From contig CAMPKM010000061.1 of NCBI GenBank assembly GCA_946887155.1, positions 1-10,952 on the forward strand: 10,952 bases of DNA, written 5' to 3'. A program made the position numbers and the translations under genes. Shown one piece after another: positions 1 to 7,319 of this stretch. The notes beneath the pieces were generated by a model. The model was not told the DNA's origin and did no database searches. It worked only from the letters and a program-made list of their open reading frames with translations. Origin of the DNA: an uncultured Gemmatimonadota bacterium. GTDB lineage: Bacteria; Gemmatimonadota; Gemmatimonadetes; Gemmatimonadales; Gemmatimonadaceae. Each line of letters opens with the position of its first letter. Position 1 is the first letter of the stretch.

Positions 1-18
1 CCCGCTATTGTGTGAATA

Positions 19-48
19 CCCCCCCCCCAGGGGGGGGGGGGGGGGGGG
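19..48. repeat. C10-A-G19 homopolymer tract
   Basis: Ten C, one A and nineteen G follow one another, so the tract can fold on itself (C against G). It lies directly before a clean Pro/Ala-coding stretch that is in frame with the gene ending at 648. The run breaks that frame, since a TGA in the same frame lies at 13-15. Homopolymers of this length are a classic site of slippage or sequencing error, and poly-G is also a known artefact of two-colour sequencing chemistry. I therefore trust neither the length of the tract nor the link between bases 1-18 and the rest. A real phase-variable tract is possible but less likely. Confidence 0.85.
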
Positions 49-123
49 CGGGGCCGGCCGCCGGCGCCACCCCCAGCGCCACCGCCGGCGCCGGACCCTG
101 CACCCGCCGCACCCACGAGTGGC

Positions 124-648
124 GTGATCGCGAGCGGTACGACGCTCGCCCTGACGTCGGGCAGCAAGATCTGCACGAACACCAACAAGATTGGTGATCG
201 TTTCAACGCCAGTCTCTCCGAGCCGGTAACCGGCACGAACGGTGTTTCGCTGCCGGCGGGATCGTCGGTTGCGATCGAAGTGACGGAACTGAAGCGCAGC
301 GAAGATGCAAAGACGAACATCGTCATGGGGTTCAAGGTGGTGTCGATCACGGCCAATGGCCGGACCTACACGCCCGAAGCCGAAGTCGTGACGGCATCGA
401 TCGATCGCGTGCGCTCGCAGGATCGCGGCGATGACGCGAAGAAGGTGGTGGGTGGTGCCGCCGCCGGCGCGATCATTGGCCAGGTCCTTGGCCGTGACCG
501 CAAAGGTACGCTGATCGGCGCCGCCGTTGGTGCCGCCGCCGGCGCCGCCGCCGCATCGTCGACGTCGGACTACGAGGGATGCGTGAACGCCGGATCCGCG
601 ATCGCCGTTCGCCTGACCGGTCCGCTCACAGTGTCCGTAGGCAACTGA
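124..648 (+). CDS. Envelope protein with glycine zipper, 5' end missing or damaged
   Basis: From the GTG at 124 this reads as 174 residues, but 124 is probably not the true start. The frame is open back to 16, and from about 58 it encodes a Pro/Ala-rich linker (pattern PAPPPAPPPAPDPAPAAP) typical of the stretch after a signal peptide. No Shine-Dalgarno precedes 124. Residues about 4-57 form a small beta-type domain with the pattern GTTLAL...NKIGDRFNASL.EPV....G..LPAGS.V, seen in secreted and outer-membrane-associated proteins. Residues about 109-145 are a Gly/Ala helix-hairpin (GGAAAGAIIGQVLG, then GTLIGAAVGAAAGAAAA) of glycine-zipper type, as in SlyB/YmgG-like envelope proteins. Cys17 and Cys153 could form a disulfide. 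The role is unknown; association with the envelope is inferred. The gene ends in TGA, followed by a strong terminator. Confidence 0.7.
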   Translation: MIASGTTLALTSGSKICTNTNKIGDRFNASLSEPVTGTNGVSLPAGSSVAIEVTELKRSEDAKTNIVMGFKVVSITANGRTYTPEAEVVTASIDRVRSQDRGDDAKKVVGGAAAGAIIGQVLGRDRKGTLIGAAVGAAAGAAAASSTSDYEGCVNAGSAIAVRLTGPLTVSVGN

Positions 649-651
649 CGA

Positions 652-701
652 TACCAGTACCACACTGGTACCAGTCCCAATAACCACTACCCAGTACCAG
701 T
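652..701. repeat. TACCAGT repeat cluster with small hairpin
   Basis: TACCAGT occurs at 652-658, 669-675 and 695-701, and its complement ACTGGTA at 664-670. Positions 652-658 and 664-670 can pair as a 7-bp stem with a 5-base loop. The cluster lies between a stop codon and an intrinsic terminator and encodes nothing. It may be a short intergenic repeat typical of this genome; function unknown. Confidence 0.75.
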
Positions 702-707
702 AAGAAC

Positions 708-742
708 CGAGAGGCCCAACAGAGGGGCCTCTCGTTATTTTT
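708..742 (+). terminator. Rho-independent terminator
   Basis: The arms CGAGAGGCCC (708-717) and GGGCCTCTCG (725-734) are perfectly complementary over 10 bp with a 7-base loop (718-724). The tail TTATTTTT (735-742) follows. It lies 59 bases after the envelope-protein stop, which it should terminate. It ends only 6 bases before the murQ ATG, so murQ transcription either starts at or after it or reads through it. Confidence 0.93.
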
Positions 743-748
743 GGCCCA

Positions 749-1648
749 ATGTCTCAGGACCACCGGATCACCGAGCATCGCAACCCCCGGACGGCGCGTA
801 TCGACCTCGCGACGCCTGACGAGATCGTGGAGTTGATGAATGCCGAGGATCGATCGGTCGCAGACGCCGTCGCCACCCAGCGCGACGAGATCGCCGCCGC
901 GATCACCATCGTCGAGGGTGTATTCCGGAACGGTGGACGGCTGTTCTATGTCGGCGCGGGAACGTCAGGCCGACTCGGCATTCTCGACGCCAGCGAATGT
1001 CCTCCAACGTTCGGCACCGATCCGGAGATGGTGCAGGGCATCATCGCCGGCGGGCCCCCGGCAGTCTTTCGCTCGCAGGAGGGCGCCGAGGACCTGCCGG
1101 AGAATGGCGCCGCCGCTATCGATGAGAGTGGCGTCACCGATCACGATTGCCTCGTGGGCATCGCCGCGTCAGGCACCACGCCCTTCGTCAGGGGAGCGCT
1201 CGCTCGCGCCGAAGAACTCGGCGCCCGCACCATGGTCATTGCCTGTACGCCACTGTCGGCTGAGGTGACCCGCCTCGTCGACGTCGCGATCGTCGCGGTC
1301 ACCGGGCCCGAAGTCGTCACCGGTTCCACACGTCTCAAGGCCGGCACCGCCACCAAGATGATCCTGAACATGATCACCACCGGCGCGCTCATCAGGATCG
1401 GCAAGACCTGGGGCAACCTGATGGTCGATCTCCAGGCCACCAATCTCAAGCTGAAGGATCGCAGTGAGCGCATCCTGATGGAGACGTGCGCGATTTCCCG
1501 CGATGACGCGCAAACGCTGCTCGAGTCGGCCGGGGGAAGTGTGAAAGTCGCTATCGTTATGCACCGGGCGCACATCTCTCGCGGAGATGCCATCGAACGG
1601 ATTCAACAGGCCGGTGGAATCATTCGACGAGTGGTCGGCGATCCTTGA
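749..1648 (+). CDS. murQ: N-acetylmuramic acid 6-phosphate etherase (MurQ)
   Basis: The enzyme cleaves the lactyl ether of MurNAc-6-phosphate in the cytoplasm, giving GlcNAc-6-phosphate and D-lactate, the last dedicated step of MurNAc salvage. The 299-residue length matches the family (E. coli, 298). Near the N-terminus is the conserved ITE..N.....ID pattern. The SIS-fold phosphosugar site is GAGTSGRLGILDASECPPT (69-87). Glu83 and Glu114 fall at the catalytic positions known for E. coli MurQ. GIAASGTTPFV and TGSTRLKAGTATKMILNM follow, then GNLMVDLQATN.KL. The ATG at 749 is favoured because the conserved N-terminal pattern begins at once, although no Shine-Dalgarno is present and a terminator tail ends just upstream. 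anmK follows after 71 bases on the same strand, and its product supplies this enzyme's substrate. Confidence 0.97.
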   Translation: MSQDHRITEHRNPRTARIDLATPDEIVELMNAEDRSVADAVATQRDEIAAAITIVEGVFRNGGRLFYVGAGTSGRLGILDASECPPTFGTDPEMVQGIIAGGPPAVFRSQEGAEDLPENGAAAIDESGVTDHDCLVGIAASGTTPFVRGALARAEELGARTMVIACTPLSAEVTRLVDVAIVAVTGPEVVTGSTRLKAGTATKMILNMITTGALIRIGKTWGNLMVDLQATNLKLKDRSERILMETCAISRDDAQTLLESAGGSVKVAIVMHRAHISRGDAIERIQQAGGIIRRVVGDP

Positions 1649-1719
1649 GTGGATGTGAGACACGTACGAGAGACCTGACCACACGAGCCAACGCGGTTGA
1701 CTAGCGAGGCATTCCAGGC

Positions 1720-2892
1720 TTGACACACGAATCCGCCGAATCCGGTTCCTCCCAGGCCTCACGGTTCGCGTCGACCGTAATCGTAAGCCTGATGAGCGGG
1801 ACATCCCTCGACGGCATTTCCGCTGCCGTCGTCAGGTTCGGCGCGACACTCGAGGCCGAGCTCCTCGCATTTCGGCAGGTGCCGTACGATCCCGTCCGCC
1901 GCCAGCGGCTTGCCGGTGCCCTCGCCGGCACCACGCCTGACGAGTACTGCCAGCTCAACTTCGAGCTGGGCGACTGGCTCGCCGACGCGGCAACGGCCGC
2001 ACTGGCGGATTCCGGCGTGCCGCGCGATGAAGTGACCGCCATCGCCTCACACGGGCAGACCGTCTGGCACGTCCCGGGACACTCGACCTGGCAGTTCGGT
2101 GAGCCGGCCGTGATCGCCGAGCGCACGGGAATCGATGTCATCTCTGATTTCCGCGTGCGGGACATGGCCGCCGGCGGTCAGGGCGCGCCGCTCGTACCCA
2201 TGGCCGACGCACTCCTGTTCTCACACCCCACGGCATGGCGCACGCTCCAGAACATCGGCGGCATCGGCAACATTTCGGTGGTGCCACCGGGCGGCGACCT
2301 GTCGTCGTTGCGCGCCTTCGATACCGGGCCCGGCGTCGTCGTCATGGATGCGGTGACACGAAAGATCTCGCCGGGATTGCGATTCGATTCCGGCGGTAAA
2401 CTCGCGCGCAGTGGAACACCGATCGACGATGCGGTCGCCGAGGCGCTCACACACCCGTATTTCTCCGCGCCGCCGCCCAAGTCCACCGGCCGGGAACTCT
2501 TCAGTCCCGACTGGATCGACGACTTCATCGCCAGTTGCCGTCGCCACCGGCCCGATGCCACCAACGGTGACCTGGTGGCGACAGCGGTCAGCCTGACGGC
2601 CCGCAGCATCGCCGACGCGTACCGGCGGTTCATTCCCGAACCGGTGACCGAAATGCTGTTGTCGGGAGGTGGCGCCGAGAACCCCGCTCTCGTGGACGCC
2701 ATTCGAAAGGCGATCCCCGGGGAGATCACGCTCCGGCGCTTCGCCGACGTCTATTTCGATGGAGAAGCGAAGGAGGCCGTAGCATTCGCCCTGCTGGCTC
2801 ACCTGTTCCTGCAACGCCGCCCCGGCAATGTCGTCACCGTGACCGGCGCGAGAGGCCCACGCATCCTCGGCAAACTCACCCCAGCCCGTTAG
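1720..2892 (+). CDS. anmK: 1,6-anhydro-N-acetylmuramic acid kinase (AnmK)
   Basis: This cytoplasmic ATP-dependent enzyme opens the 1,6-anhydro ring of anhMurNAc and phosphorylates it, giving MurNAc-6-phosphate for MurQ. It belongs to the ASKHA (hexokinase/actin-like) fold. Motifs in order are MSGTSLDG (25-32), SHGQT (110-114), DFRVRDMAAGGQGAPLVP (143-160), NIGGIGN (178-184), DTGPGVVVMD (201-210), KSTGRELF (254-261) and SGGGAEN (315-321). Asp148 in the third motif is the expected catalytic base. At 390 residues it is slightly longer than E. coli AnmK (369). The TTG at 1720 is chosen because an in-frame TAG lies at 1702-1704 and the next ATG (1792) falls inside MSGTSLDG, leaving no room for the first strand. 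The TAG stop lies inside a CGTTAGGC octamer. Probably co-transcribed with murQ, whose stop is 71 bases upstream. Confidence 0.96.
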   Translation: MTHESAESGSSQASRFASTVIVSLMSGTSLDGISAAVVRFGATLEAELLAFRQVPYDPVRRQRLAGALAGTTPDEYCQLNFELGDWLADAATAALADSGVPRDEVTAIASHGQTVWHVPGHSTWQFGEPAVIAERTGIDVISDFRVRDMAAGGQGAPLVPMADALLFSHPTAWRTLQNIGGIGNISVVPPGGDLSSLRAFDTGPGVVVMDAVTRKISPGLRFDSGGKLARSGTPIDDAVAEALTHPYFSAPPPKSTGRELFSPDWIDDFIASCRRHRPDATNGDLVATAVSLTARSIADAYRRFIPEPVTEMLLSGGGAENPALVDAIRKAIPGEITLRRFADVYFDGEAKEAVAFALLAHLFLQRRPGNVVTVTGARGPRILGKLTPAR

Positions 2893-2925
2893 GCACACCC
2901 CTCCTCAACTCACACACTCCCCGAC

Positions 2926-4041
2926 TCAAAAGAACCAGCGCCATATCGCCAGCACCAGCACCACGACGCCCACCGCGGCAATGATCCGCATGTAGAGCGC
3001 CGCCCTGCGCTTCCGGTCATCGTCGACCATCGTCGGCGCCGGGGTCACCGGCCACGGTTGCGTCACGTCGCGCGAACGATCCGGTTCCGGCGGAACACCG
3101 TCGTCAGGCGGTTCATCGGCAGAGAATTCCCGGTATCCGACGGCATCGGTCCCGCGAACGACACCCAGCCCGCGACCCTCGAAGCGCGCCGCCACCACCG
3201 TGATGTTGTCCGGACCGCCCTGGTCGTTGGCCATCGCCACCAGCCGGTCGCAGGCCACGGACAGGTCGAGCTCCTCGTCCACGATGCGGGCCATGTCTTC
3301 GGGCCTGACGAGGCCGGACAGGCCGTCGCTGCACAGCAGCAGCACGTCGCCGCGCCGGATGCGTTGCATGGTCAGGTCCACCTTCACGCTCGCCTCCGGG
3401 CCTAACGCCTGGAGGATGATGTTCCGCCGCTCACTGAGGAGCGCCTCCTCCTCCGTCAGTTCGCCGGCCTCGATCAGTTTCTGCATCAGCGACTGGTCCT
3501 TCGTCAGTTGCGTCGCCGTGCCGCCGCGGATCAGGTACGCCCGGCTGTCGCCCACCTGGGCGATGTACAGCGTGTCATTCAGCAACGCCGCGATCGTCGC
3601 CGTCGTGCCCATGCCGCGCAGCTCGGGCTTGTTCACCGCCTGCTGAAAGATCGACCAGTTGGCCTTCTCGGCCGCCCGGGTCAGCTCATTCGCCAGCTCC
3701 TGCGGTGCCGGTGGCTTCATCTGCGCCACCCGATCGCGCAGGTGCCGCAGCACGACCTCCACCGCGGTGGCCGAGGCGACTTCGCCTGCCGCGGCCCCAC
3801 CCATTCCGTCCGCGACCATGAACACCGTCGACGCCGGATCGGCCGGCTGTTCGACCAGTCGCTCGAACCGGAGCGGTTCACCGTCGCTCAGGTTCACCAC
3901 GATGAAGGAATCCTCGTTATGCTCGCGCGTGCGGCCAACGTCGGACTGGGCGAATACCTGGATGACCACCGGCGCCTGTGGCTGCCTGTGGCCTTCCCTT
4001 GACCCCGTGGGGATCACGTATTCACCGGAAATGGTTGCCAT
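2926..4041 (-). CDS. PP2C-family Ser/Thr phosphatase with C-terminal membrane anchor
   Basis: This metal-dependent phosphatase removes phosphate from Ser/Thr residues and probably reverses the kinase encoded at 7830-9956. The PP2C domain spans about residues 27-288. Its motifs are REHNEDSF (39-46), VADGMGG (76-82), GMGTTA (143-148), VGDSRAY (163-169), a flap region starting KDQSLMQ, CSDGLSGLV (237-245) and GGPDNITVV (275-283). Asp44, Asp78, Asp239 and Asp278 are the expected metal-binding residues. An acidic, Pro-rich linker (about 308-345) follows, then one hydrophobic helix (351-368) ending in WRWFF, so the catalytic domain should face the cytoplasm on a tail anchor, unlike soluble PrpC/Stp1. 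The ATG start lacks a Shine-Dalgarno. The gene lies 51 bases after the FHA gene and is probably in an operon with it. It converges on anmK with 33 bases between stops and no visible terminator. Confidence 0.94.
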   Translation of the reverse strand: MATISGEYVIPTGSREGHRQPQAPVVIQVFAQSDVGRTREHNEDSFIVVNLSDGEPLRFERLVEQPADPASTVFMVADGMGGAAAGEVASATAVEVVLRHLRDRVAQMKPPAPQELANELTRAAEKANWSIFQQAVNKPELRGMGTTATIAALLNDTLYIAQVGDSRAYLIRGGTATQLTKDQSLMQKLIEAGELTEEEALLSERRNIILQALGPEASVKVDLTMQRIRRGDVLLLCSDGLSGLVRPEDMARIVDEELDLSVACDRLVAMANDQGGPDNITVVAARFEGRGLGVVRGTDAVGYREFSADEPPDDGVPPEPDRSRDVTQPWPVTPAPTMVDDDRKRRAALYMRIIAAVGVVVLVLAIWRWFF

Positions 4042-4092
4042 GAAGTTCGCGTCAACGTTGCCGGGCAGACGCCGGGCCGGCCCCGGCCGAAC

Positions 4093-5184
4093 TCACGTGA
4101 GATCGGCCCGCAACATCTTGCGACCGAACAGCAGGCGCTCGCCACCCCTGACCGCTCGCTCGCCGCGTACCAGTACGCCAATTCCGTTCCGCGACCCGAG
4201 ATCGCGAACGACGTATTCGTCGCGCTGTGGCACCGAACGGATCTCCGCGTGCCGCGCGCTCATCGTCGGGTCGTACGGGAACGCCCAGTCGCCATGATCC
4301 CGGCCGATGAGGATCGTCCGGCCCGGCGAGAGATACAGCACGTCCCGGACGCTGCCATCGGCGCGCAACTGCTCGAGCATCGCATCATCGCGCTTCGGCG
4401 TGCGCGATCCGGCCTGGCGAAGCTCCGCATCGTCGAGCAGGAAGCCTGACGACAGCTTCCGGAAGCGGATCACCTGGGAACCGATCAGCAACACGTCGCC
4501 ATCCGTCAATGCCTGCGGCGCGAGGATGTACAACCAGCTGCCGTTCGATGAACCAAGGTCGCGCACGTGGAGCGCGTTGTTCTTCCACGTGAGCACCGCG
4601 TGTTCCGGCGACACCGCCTCGTCATCGTCAAAGGTCACGTCGCCATTTCCGCGACCGACGACGATTTCGCCGTTCTGCAGCGGAATCTCGCGCACGACCT
4701 CACCTTCGTCGGTCAGCAGCGAGAGATGCGGTCCGACCGCGCTCACGACCATCGGCGTGATGCCTCGCGGCTGCGTATCAACGGTGAGACCGGGGTCATC
4801 AAAGCCGCCTTTCAGTGGTTCGCCACAGGCCGCGCAAAACGAATCGTCGTCGCTCATGCGAGTGCCGCACGACCCGCAGAATGTGGGGTTGATCGCGGCA
4901 AACCCGGTCTTCAGTCCGCAATGCGGACAGAAATGCAGGGCCCGATCGATGGCGCGGGTGCAGTGCGGACACGGCGCGGTCTTCAACGATCGGCTGCCTG
5001 ACGGCGTCGTCGAGAGGACTCGTGCTTCAGCGGCTGAGACCGGTCGATCATGAAATAGCGCGCGCTTACCCGACGTTGTACCAGACGTCGAGTCTGCCGA
5101 TCTCATGCGCCAACCGCAGTGGGCGCAAAAACTATGGTTCGAAGCCAGGTCGCTGGTGCGACCACAATTGGCACAACGGGCCAC
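4093..5184 (-). CDS. Triple zinc-ribbon, double FHA-domain protein
   Basis: FHA domains bind phosphothreonine peptides, so this is the likely reader of phosphorylation by the local kinase. Three zinc ribbons come first: Cys4/7/20/23, Cys72/75/86/89 and Cys103/106/117/120, all with intact CxxC pairs. FHA-1 (about 150-243) has Gly177-Arg178, Ser192, His195 and Asn214-Gly215. FHA-2 (about 285-360) has Gly294-Arg295, Ser309, His312 and Asn333-Gly334. These are the phosphopeptide-contact positions, so both domains look functional. There is no membrane segment or enzyme domain. The GTG at 5184 is chosen because the first ribbon begins at Cys4 and a GAGGA lies 8 bases upstream. The PP2C gene follows after 51 bases on the same strand. 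Functionally it could be a scaffold joining phosphorylated partners; ribbons of this type often act in protein contacts rather than DNA binding. Confidence 0.92.
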   Translation of the reverse strand: MARCANCGRTSDLASNHSFCAHCGWRMRSADSTSGTTSGKRALFHDRPVSAAEARVLSTTPSGSRSLKTAPCPHCTRAIDRALHFCPHCGLKTGFAAINPTFCGSCGTRMSDDDSFCAACGEPLKGGFDDPGLTVDTQPRGITPMVVSAVGPHLSLLTDEGEVVREIPLQNGEIVVGRGNGDVTFDDDEAVSPEHAVLTWKNNALHVRDLGSSNGSWLYILAPQALTDGDVLLIGSQVIRFRKLSSGFLLDDAELRQAGSRTPKRDDAMLEQLRADGSVRDVLYLSPGRTILIGRDHGDWAFPYDPTMSARHAEIRSVPQRDEYVVRDLGSRNGIGVLVRGERAVRGGERLLFGRKMLRADLT

Positions 5185-5192
5185 CGGAAACG

Positions 5193-5197
5193 TCCTC
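5193..5197 (-). promoter_or_regulatory. Shine-Dalgarno GAGGA for the FHA gene
   Basis: On the minus strand GAGGA lies 8 bases before the GTG at 5184. It supports that start over any internal one. It is the only convincing Shine-Dalgarno I see before a gene start in the window. Confidence 0.7.
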
Positions 5198-5344
5198 GAG
5201 GGAATTCGGTCCGGTACGTAGGACAGCGCGAAACGACGCTACAGCGAAATTGCCACAAACCACACCTTGGAGCAACCCAGCCACAGATCCCACGGACCAG
5301 ACCATCAGTACGGATCGGAAGTGCCGCAAGTTTTCCGCCACGAC

Positions 5345-5350
5345 TAACTT
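5345..5350 (+). promoter_or_regulatory. Possible -10 element for leaderless amidase transcript
   Basis: TAACTT fits the TANNNT form of a -10 box and ends 6 bases before the amidase ATG, which itself has no Shine-Dalgarno. This is the spacing expected if the transcript begins at the ATG. No good -35 lies 17 bases upstream (TGCCGC), so the call is weak. The rest of the 172-base divergent region (5185-5356) shows no clear hairpin, operator or second promoter, yet must hold promoters for both strands. Confidence 0.3.
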
Positions 5351-5356
5351 GCGCCC

Positions 5357-7246
5357 ATGCTGACAGGCCGGGTCCGTCGGGCTGTTTCGTTCCTGACGCT
5401 CTTCACCACGGGGTGCTTGCCCGGACCGGTTCGAAATCCCGGTCTAGATGTGAGGTCTCCAACCGCCGGCACCGAGGCTTCACCACCTTCCGCGGTGGCG
5501 ACTTCGGAAGCCGCCGGGCCGGTGACGCTGCCAGACATCCCTAGCGTCGTGGGGCCAATTGCCTTGAGGGTGGTATACCCGCCCGCCGGGGCACGGATCG
5601 CCGCACGGGACTCGAACTTTATTTTCGGGTCAGTCGGCAGCGGATCGGCCACGCTGCGGATCAATTCGCAGGCAATCCCGGTCAAGCCAAACGGCAGTTT
5701 CCTCGCGTATCTCCCCGTGCCAACCGGACCGGGCAATGCTGCAACCTACGAGTTCGAGGTGGCGCAGGGACTCGACACTGTGAGGACTCAGCACCGCGTT
5801 ACCTTGCCTCCCGAATCGCCGCCTTTTCCGGTGTCGGGTCCACTAATCGTCGACTCGAACAGTGTCTCGCCGAGAGTCGGTCAAGTCCTCGAGCGATGGG
5901 ATCCGGTCCGGGTCAGCGCCACGATTGCTGGCGGTGCGACTGCCGAGCTCCGACTGCCCGATGGATCCCGTCGTCCGCTCGTCGCGACCGGGGCGAGCTC
6001 GGCCCGCGGACAGTTCGTGGTCACCGAGGTTCCCGCCGTCAGGCTCAACAGCGGCGGCTGGATCCACGTGACCCGTGGGCGTGACACGACCCGGCTCCCC
6101 ATCATGCGCGTTTCACTCGCGGACTCCGCCGGTCCTCGTTATGCGCGGCTGGGTGCGGCGGCGTCCACGGTGCCTGACACGGATCGCGTCATCATCGGCC
6201 GGCCGGTCGCCGGCGGAACGTACAAGTGGTTCCTCAAGCCCGGCACGGTGGTCGAGGTCACGGGCCAGACAAGTGGCGCGAGTCGCATCCGCCTCGACGG
6301 CAATCTCCAGGTCTTCGTGGATCCGGCCGAGCTGGCGCCGTTGCCCGCCGGAACGCCGGCCCCGAGACGCGTCGCCGGCAACGCCCGCGTGGTGAACCGT
6401 GGTGCGTTCAGCGACGTCCGCATTCCCATGTCGGAGATGCCACCGTATTCGGTGGACGCCGAGCCGCAGGCGCTCGTGGTCACGCTGCATGGCACGATCG
6501 CCAACACCGACATCATCAACTACACGTCGGCCGACTCCATCGTCAGGCGGGTCACGTGGCGTCAGGTACTCAGCGATCGCGCCGAATACCGGATCGAGCT
6601 GCACGACGCGCCGTTCGGGTACCTGGTGATGTGGGAGCAGAACGCATTCGTGCTGCGCGTCCGGAAACCGCCGGCGGTGAACCGATCCCGCCCGTTGCAG
6701 GGTCTCGTGATTGCCGTGGACGCCGGCCACCCGCCGGCCGGCAGCACCGGTCCAACCGGCCTCTATGAAGCCGTCCCGACGTTAGGCATCAGCGAAAGGT
6801 TGAAGACCTACCTCGAACAGCGTGGCGCAACGGTGGTCATGACGCGCACGGCGCCGGGTGCGGTGCCCCTGGCGGACCGACCGGTCATGGCCCGCCGAGC
6901 CGACGCCCACGCCTTTGTCTCGATCCACCTGAACGCGCTGCCGGATGGGGTAAATCCGTTCGACCGCCACGGTACCGGCACGTACTACTTCAATCCCTGG
7001 TCGGAACCGCTGGCTGGCGCGGTGCAGGCAGGCATGGTGCGACGGATGGGACTTCGCGACCTCGGCATCAACTACGACAACCTTGCCGTCCTCCGACCCA
7101 CGTGGATGCCGAGCATTCTCTGCGAAGGCGCTTTCGTCATGATCCCGGAGCAGGAAGCGGCGCTGCGCACGCCGGAATTCCAGGACGCGTACGCGAGAGG
7201 CGTGGCCGAGGGCCTGGAGGAGTACTTCCGTACATTCGCCCGCTGA
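5357..7246 (+). CDS. Lipoprotein-like N-acetylmuramoyl-L-alanine amidase (Amidase_3)
   Basis: This zinc hydrolase cuts the bond between MurNAc and L-Ala of the stem peptide in the periplasm. The N-terminus has Arg5/7/8, a hydrophobic stretch and TTGC ending at Cys20, an imperfect lipobox that suggests an outer-membrane lipoprotein. A low-complexity Ser/Pro/Ala linker follows to about 65. Next come an Ig-like beta domain (about 68-150), an unassigned region (150-255), an SH3-like segment (about 262-330) and an AMIN-like beta domain (about 350-438). The catalytic domain spans 448-625. Zinc ligands His458 (VDAGHPP), Glu471 (GLYEA) and His524 (SIHLNA) and catalytic Glu590 (ILCEGAF) are all present. 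At 629 residues it is far longer than E. coli AmiC; the extra length is N-terminal and probably controls substrate or partner binding. The ATG is 173 bases from the divergent FHA start; no Shine-Dalgarno is seen. Confidence 0.93.
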   Translation: MLTGRVRRAVSFLTLFTTGCLPGPVRNPGLDVRSPTAGTEASPPSAVATSEAAGPVTLPDIPSVVGPIALRVVYPPAGARIAARDSNFIFGSVGSGSATLRINSQAIPVKPNGSFLAYLPVPTGPGNAATYEFEVAQGLDTVRTQHRVTLPPESPPFPVSGPLIVDSNSVSPRVGQVLERWDPVRVSATIAGGATAELRLPDGSRRPLVATGASSARGQFVVTEVPAVRLNSGGWIHVTRGRDTTRLPIMRVSLADSAGPRYARLGAAASTVPDTDRVIIGRPVAGGTYKWFLKPGTVVEVTGQTSGASRIRLDGNLQVFVDPAELAPLPAGTPAPRRVAGNARVVNRGAFSDVRIPMSEMPPYSVDAEPQALVVTLHGTIANTDIINYTSADSIVRRVTWRQVLSDRAEYRIELHDAPFGYLVMWEQNAFVLRVRKPPAVNRSRPLQGLVIAVDAGHPPAGSTGPTGLYEAVPTLGISERLKTYLEQRGATVVMTRTAPGAVPLADRPVMARRADAHAFVSIHLNALPDGVNPFDRHGTGTYYFNPWSEPLAGAVQAGMVRRMGLRDLGINYDNLAVLRPTWMPSILCEGAFVMIPEQEAALRTPEFQDAYARGVAEGLEEYFRTFAR

Positions 7247-7261
7247 ATTCCCCGAATTCCC
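7245..7261. repeat. Tandem GAATTCCCC / GAATTCCC
   Basis: A 9-base unit (7245-7253) is followed by a near copy (7254-7261). It starts inside the amidase TGA stop and runs directly towards the CTCACGTC repeat, so most of the 70-base gap to the next gene is repetitive. Confidence 0.6.
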
Positions 7262-7264
7262 GGC

Positions 7265-7319
7265 CTCACGTCCTCACGTCCTCACGTCTCACGTCCTCAC
7301 GCCCTCACGCGCCCTCATG
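7265..7319. repeat. Degenerate CTCACGTC tandem repeat supplying a start codon
   Basis: Units begin at 7265, 7273, 7281, 7288, 7296, 7304 and 7314. The first four are CTCACGTC, one of them a base short; later units decay to CTCACGCC, CTCACGCG and CTCATG. The T in the last copy creates the ATG (7317-7319) of the gamma-carbonic-anhydrase gene. There is no Shine-Dalgarno, because the whole leader is repeat. Confidence 0.88.

Noticed and set aside
12..197. Open frame with a Gly-rich start over the poly-G tract
   Set aside because: It arises from the homopolymer, reads the following stretch in a different frame from the Pro/Ala linker, and has no family pattern.
1720..1725. TTGACA, a perfect -35 consensus, at the anmK start
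   Set aside because: It overlaps the chosen TTG start and no TATAAT-like box lies 16-18 bases downstream. A similar TTGACT at 1697-1702 also lacks a partner.
1169..1804. Long open frames antisense to murQ, with similar ones antisense to anmK, the amidase and the kinase
   Set aside because: They mirror conserved genes in high-GC DNA, where antisense stops are rare. None has motifs, a leader or a plausible start.
4071..4087. GC-rich hairpin between the FHA and PP2C genes (GCCGGG/CCCGGC, 5-base loop)
   Set aside because: The stem is only 6 bp in very GC-rich sequence and no T-run follows on the minus strand, so it is weak evidence for a terminator or attenuator.
7265..7319. CRISPR-like array
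   Set aside because: The units are contiguous 8-mers without spacers, so it is a plain tandem repeat.
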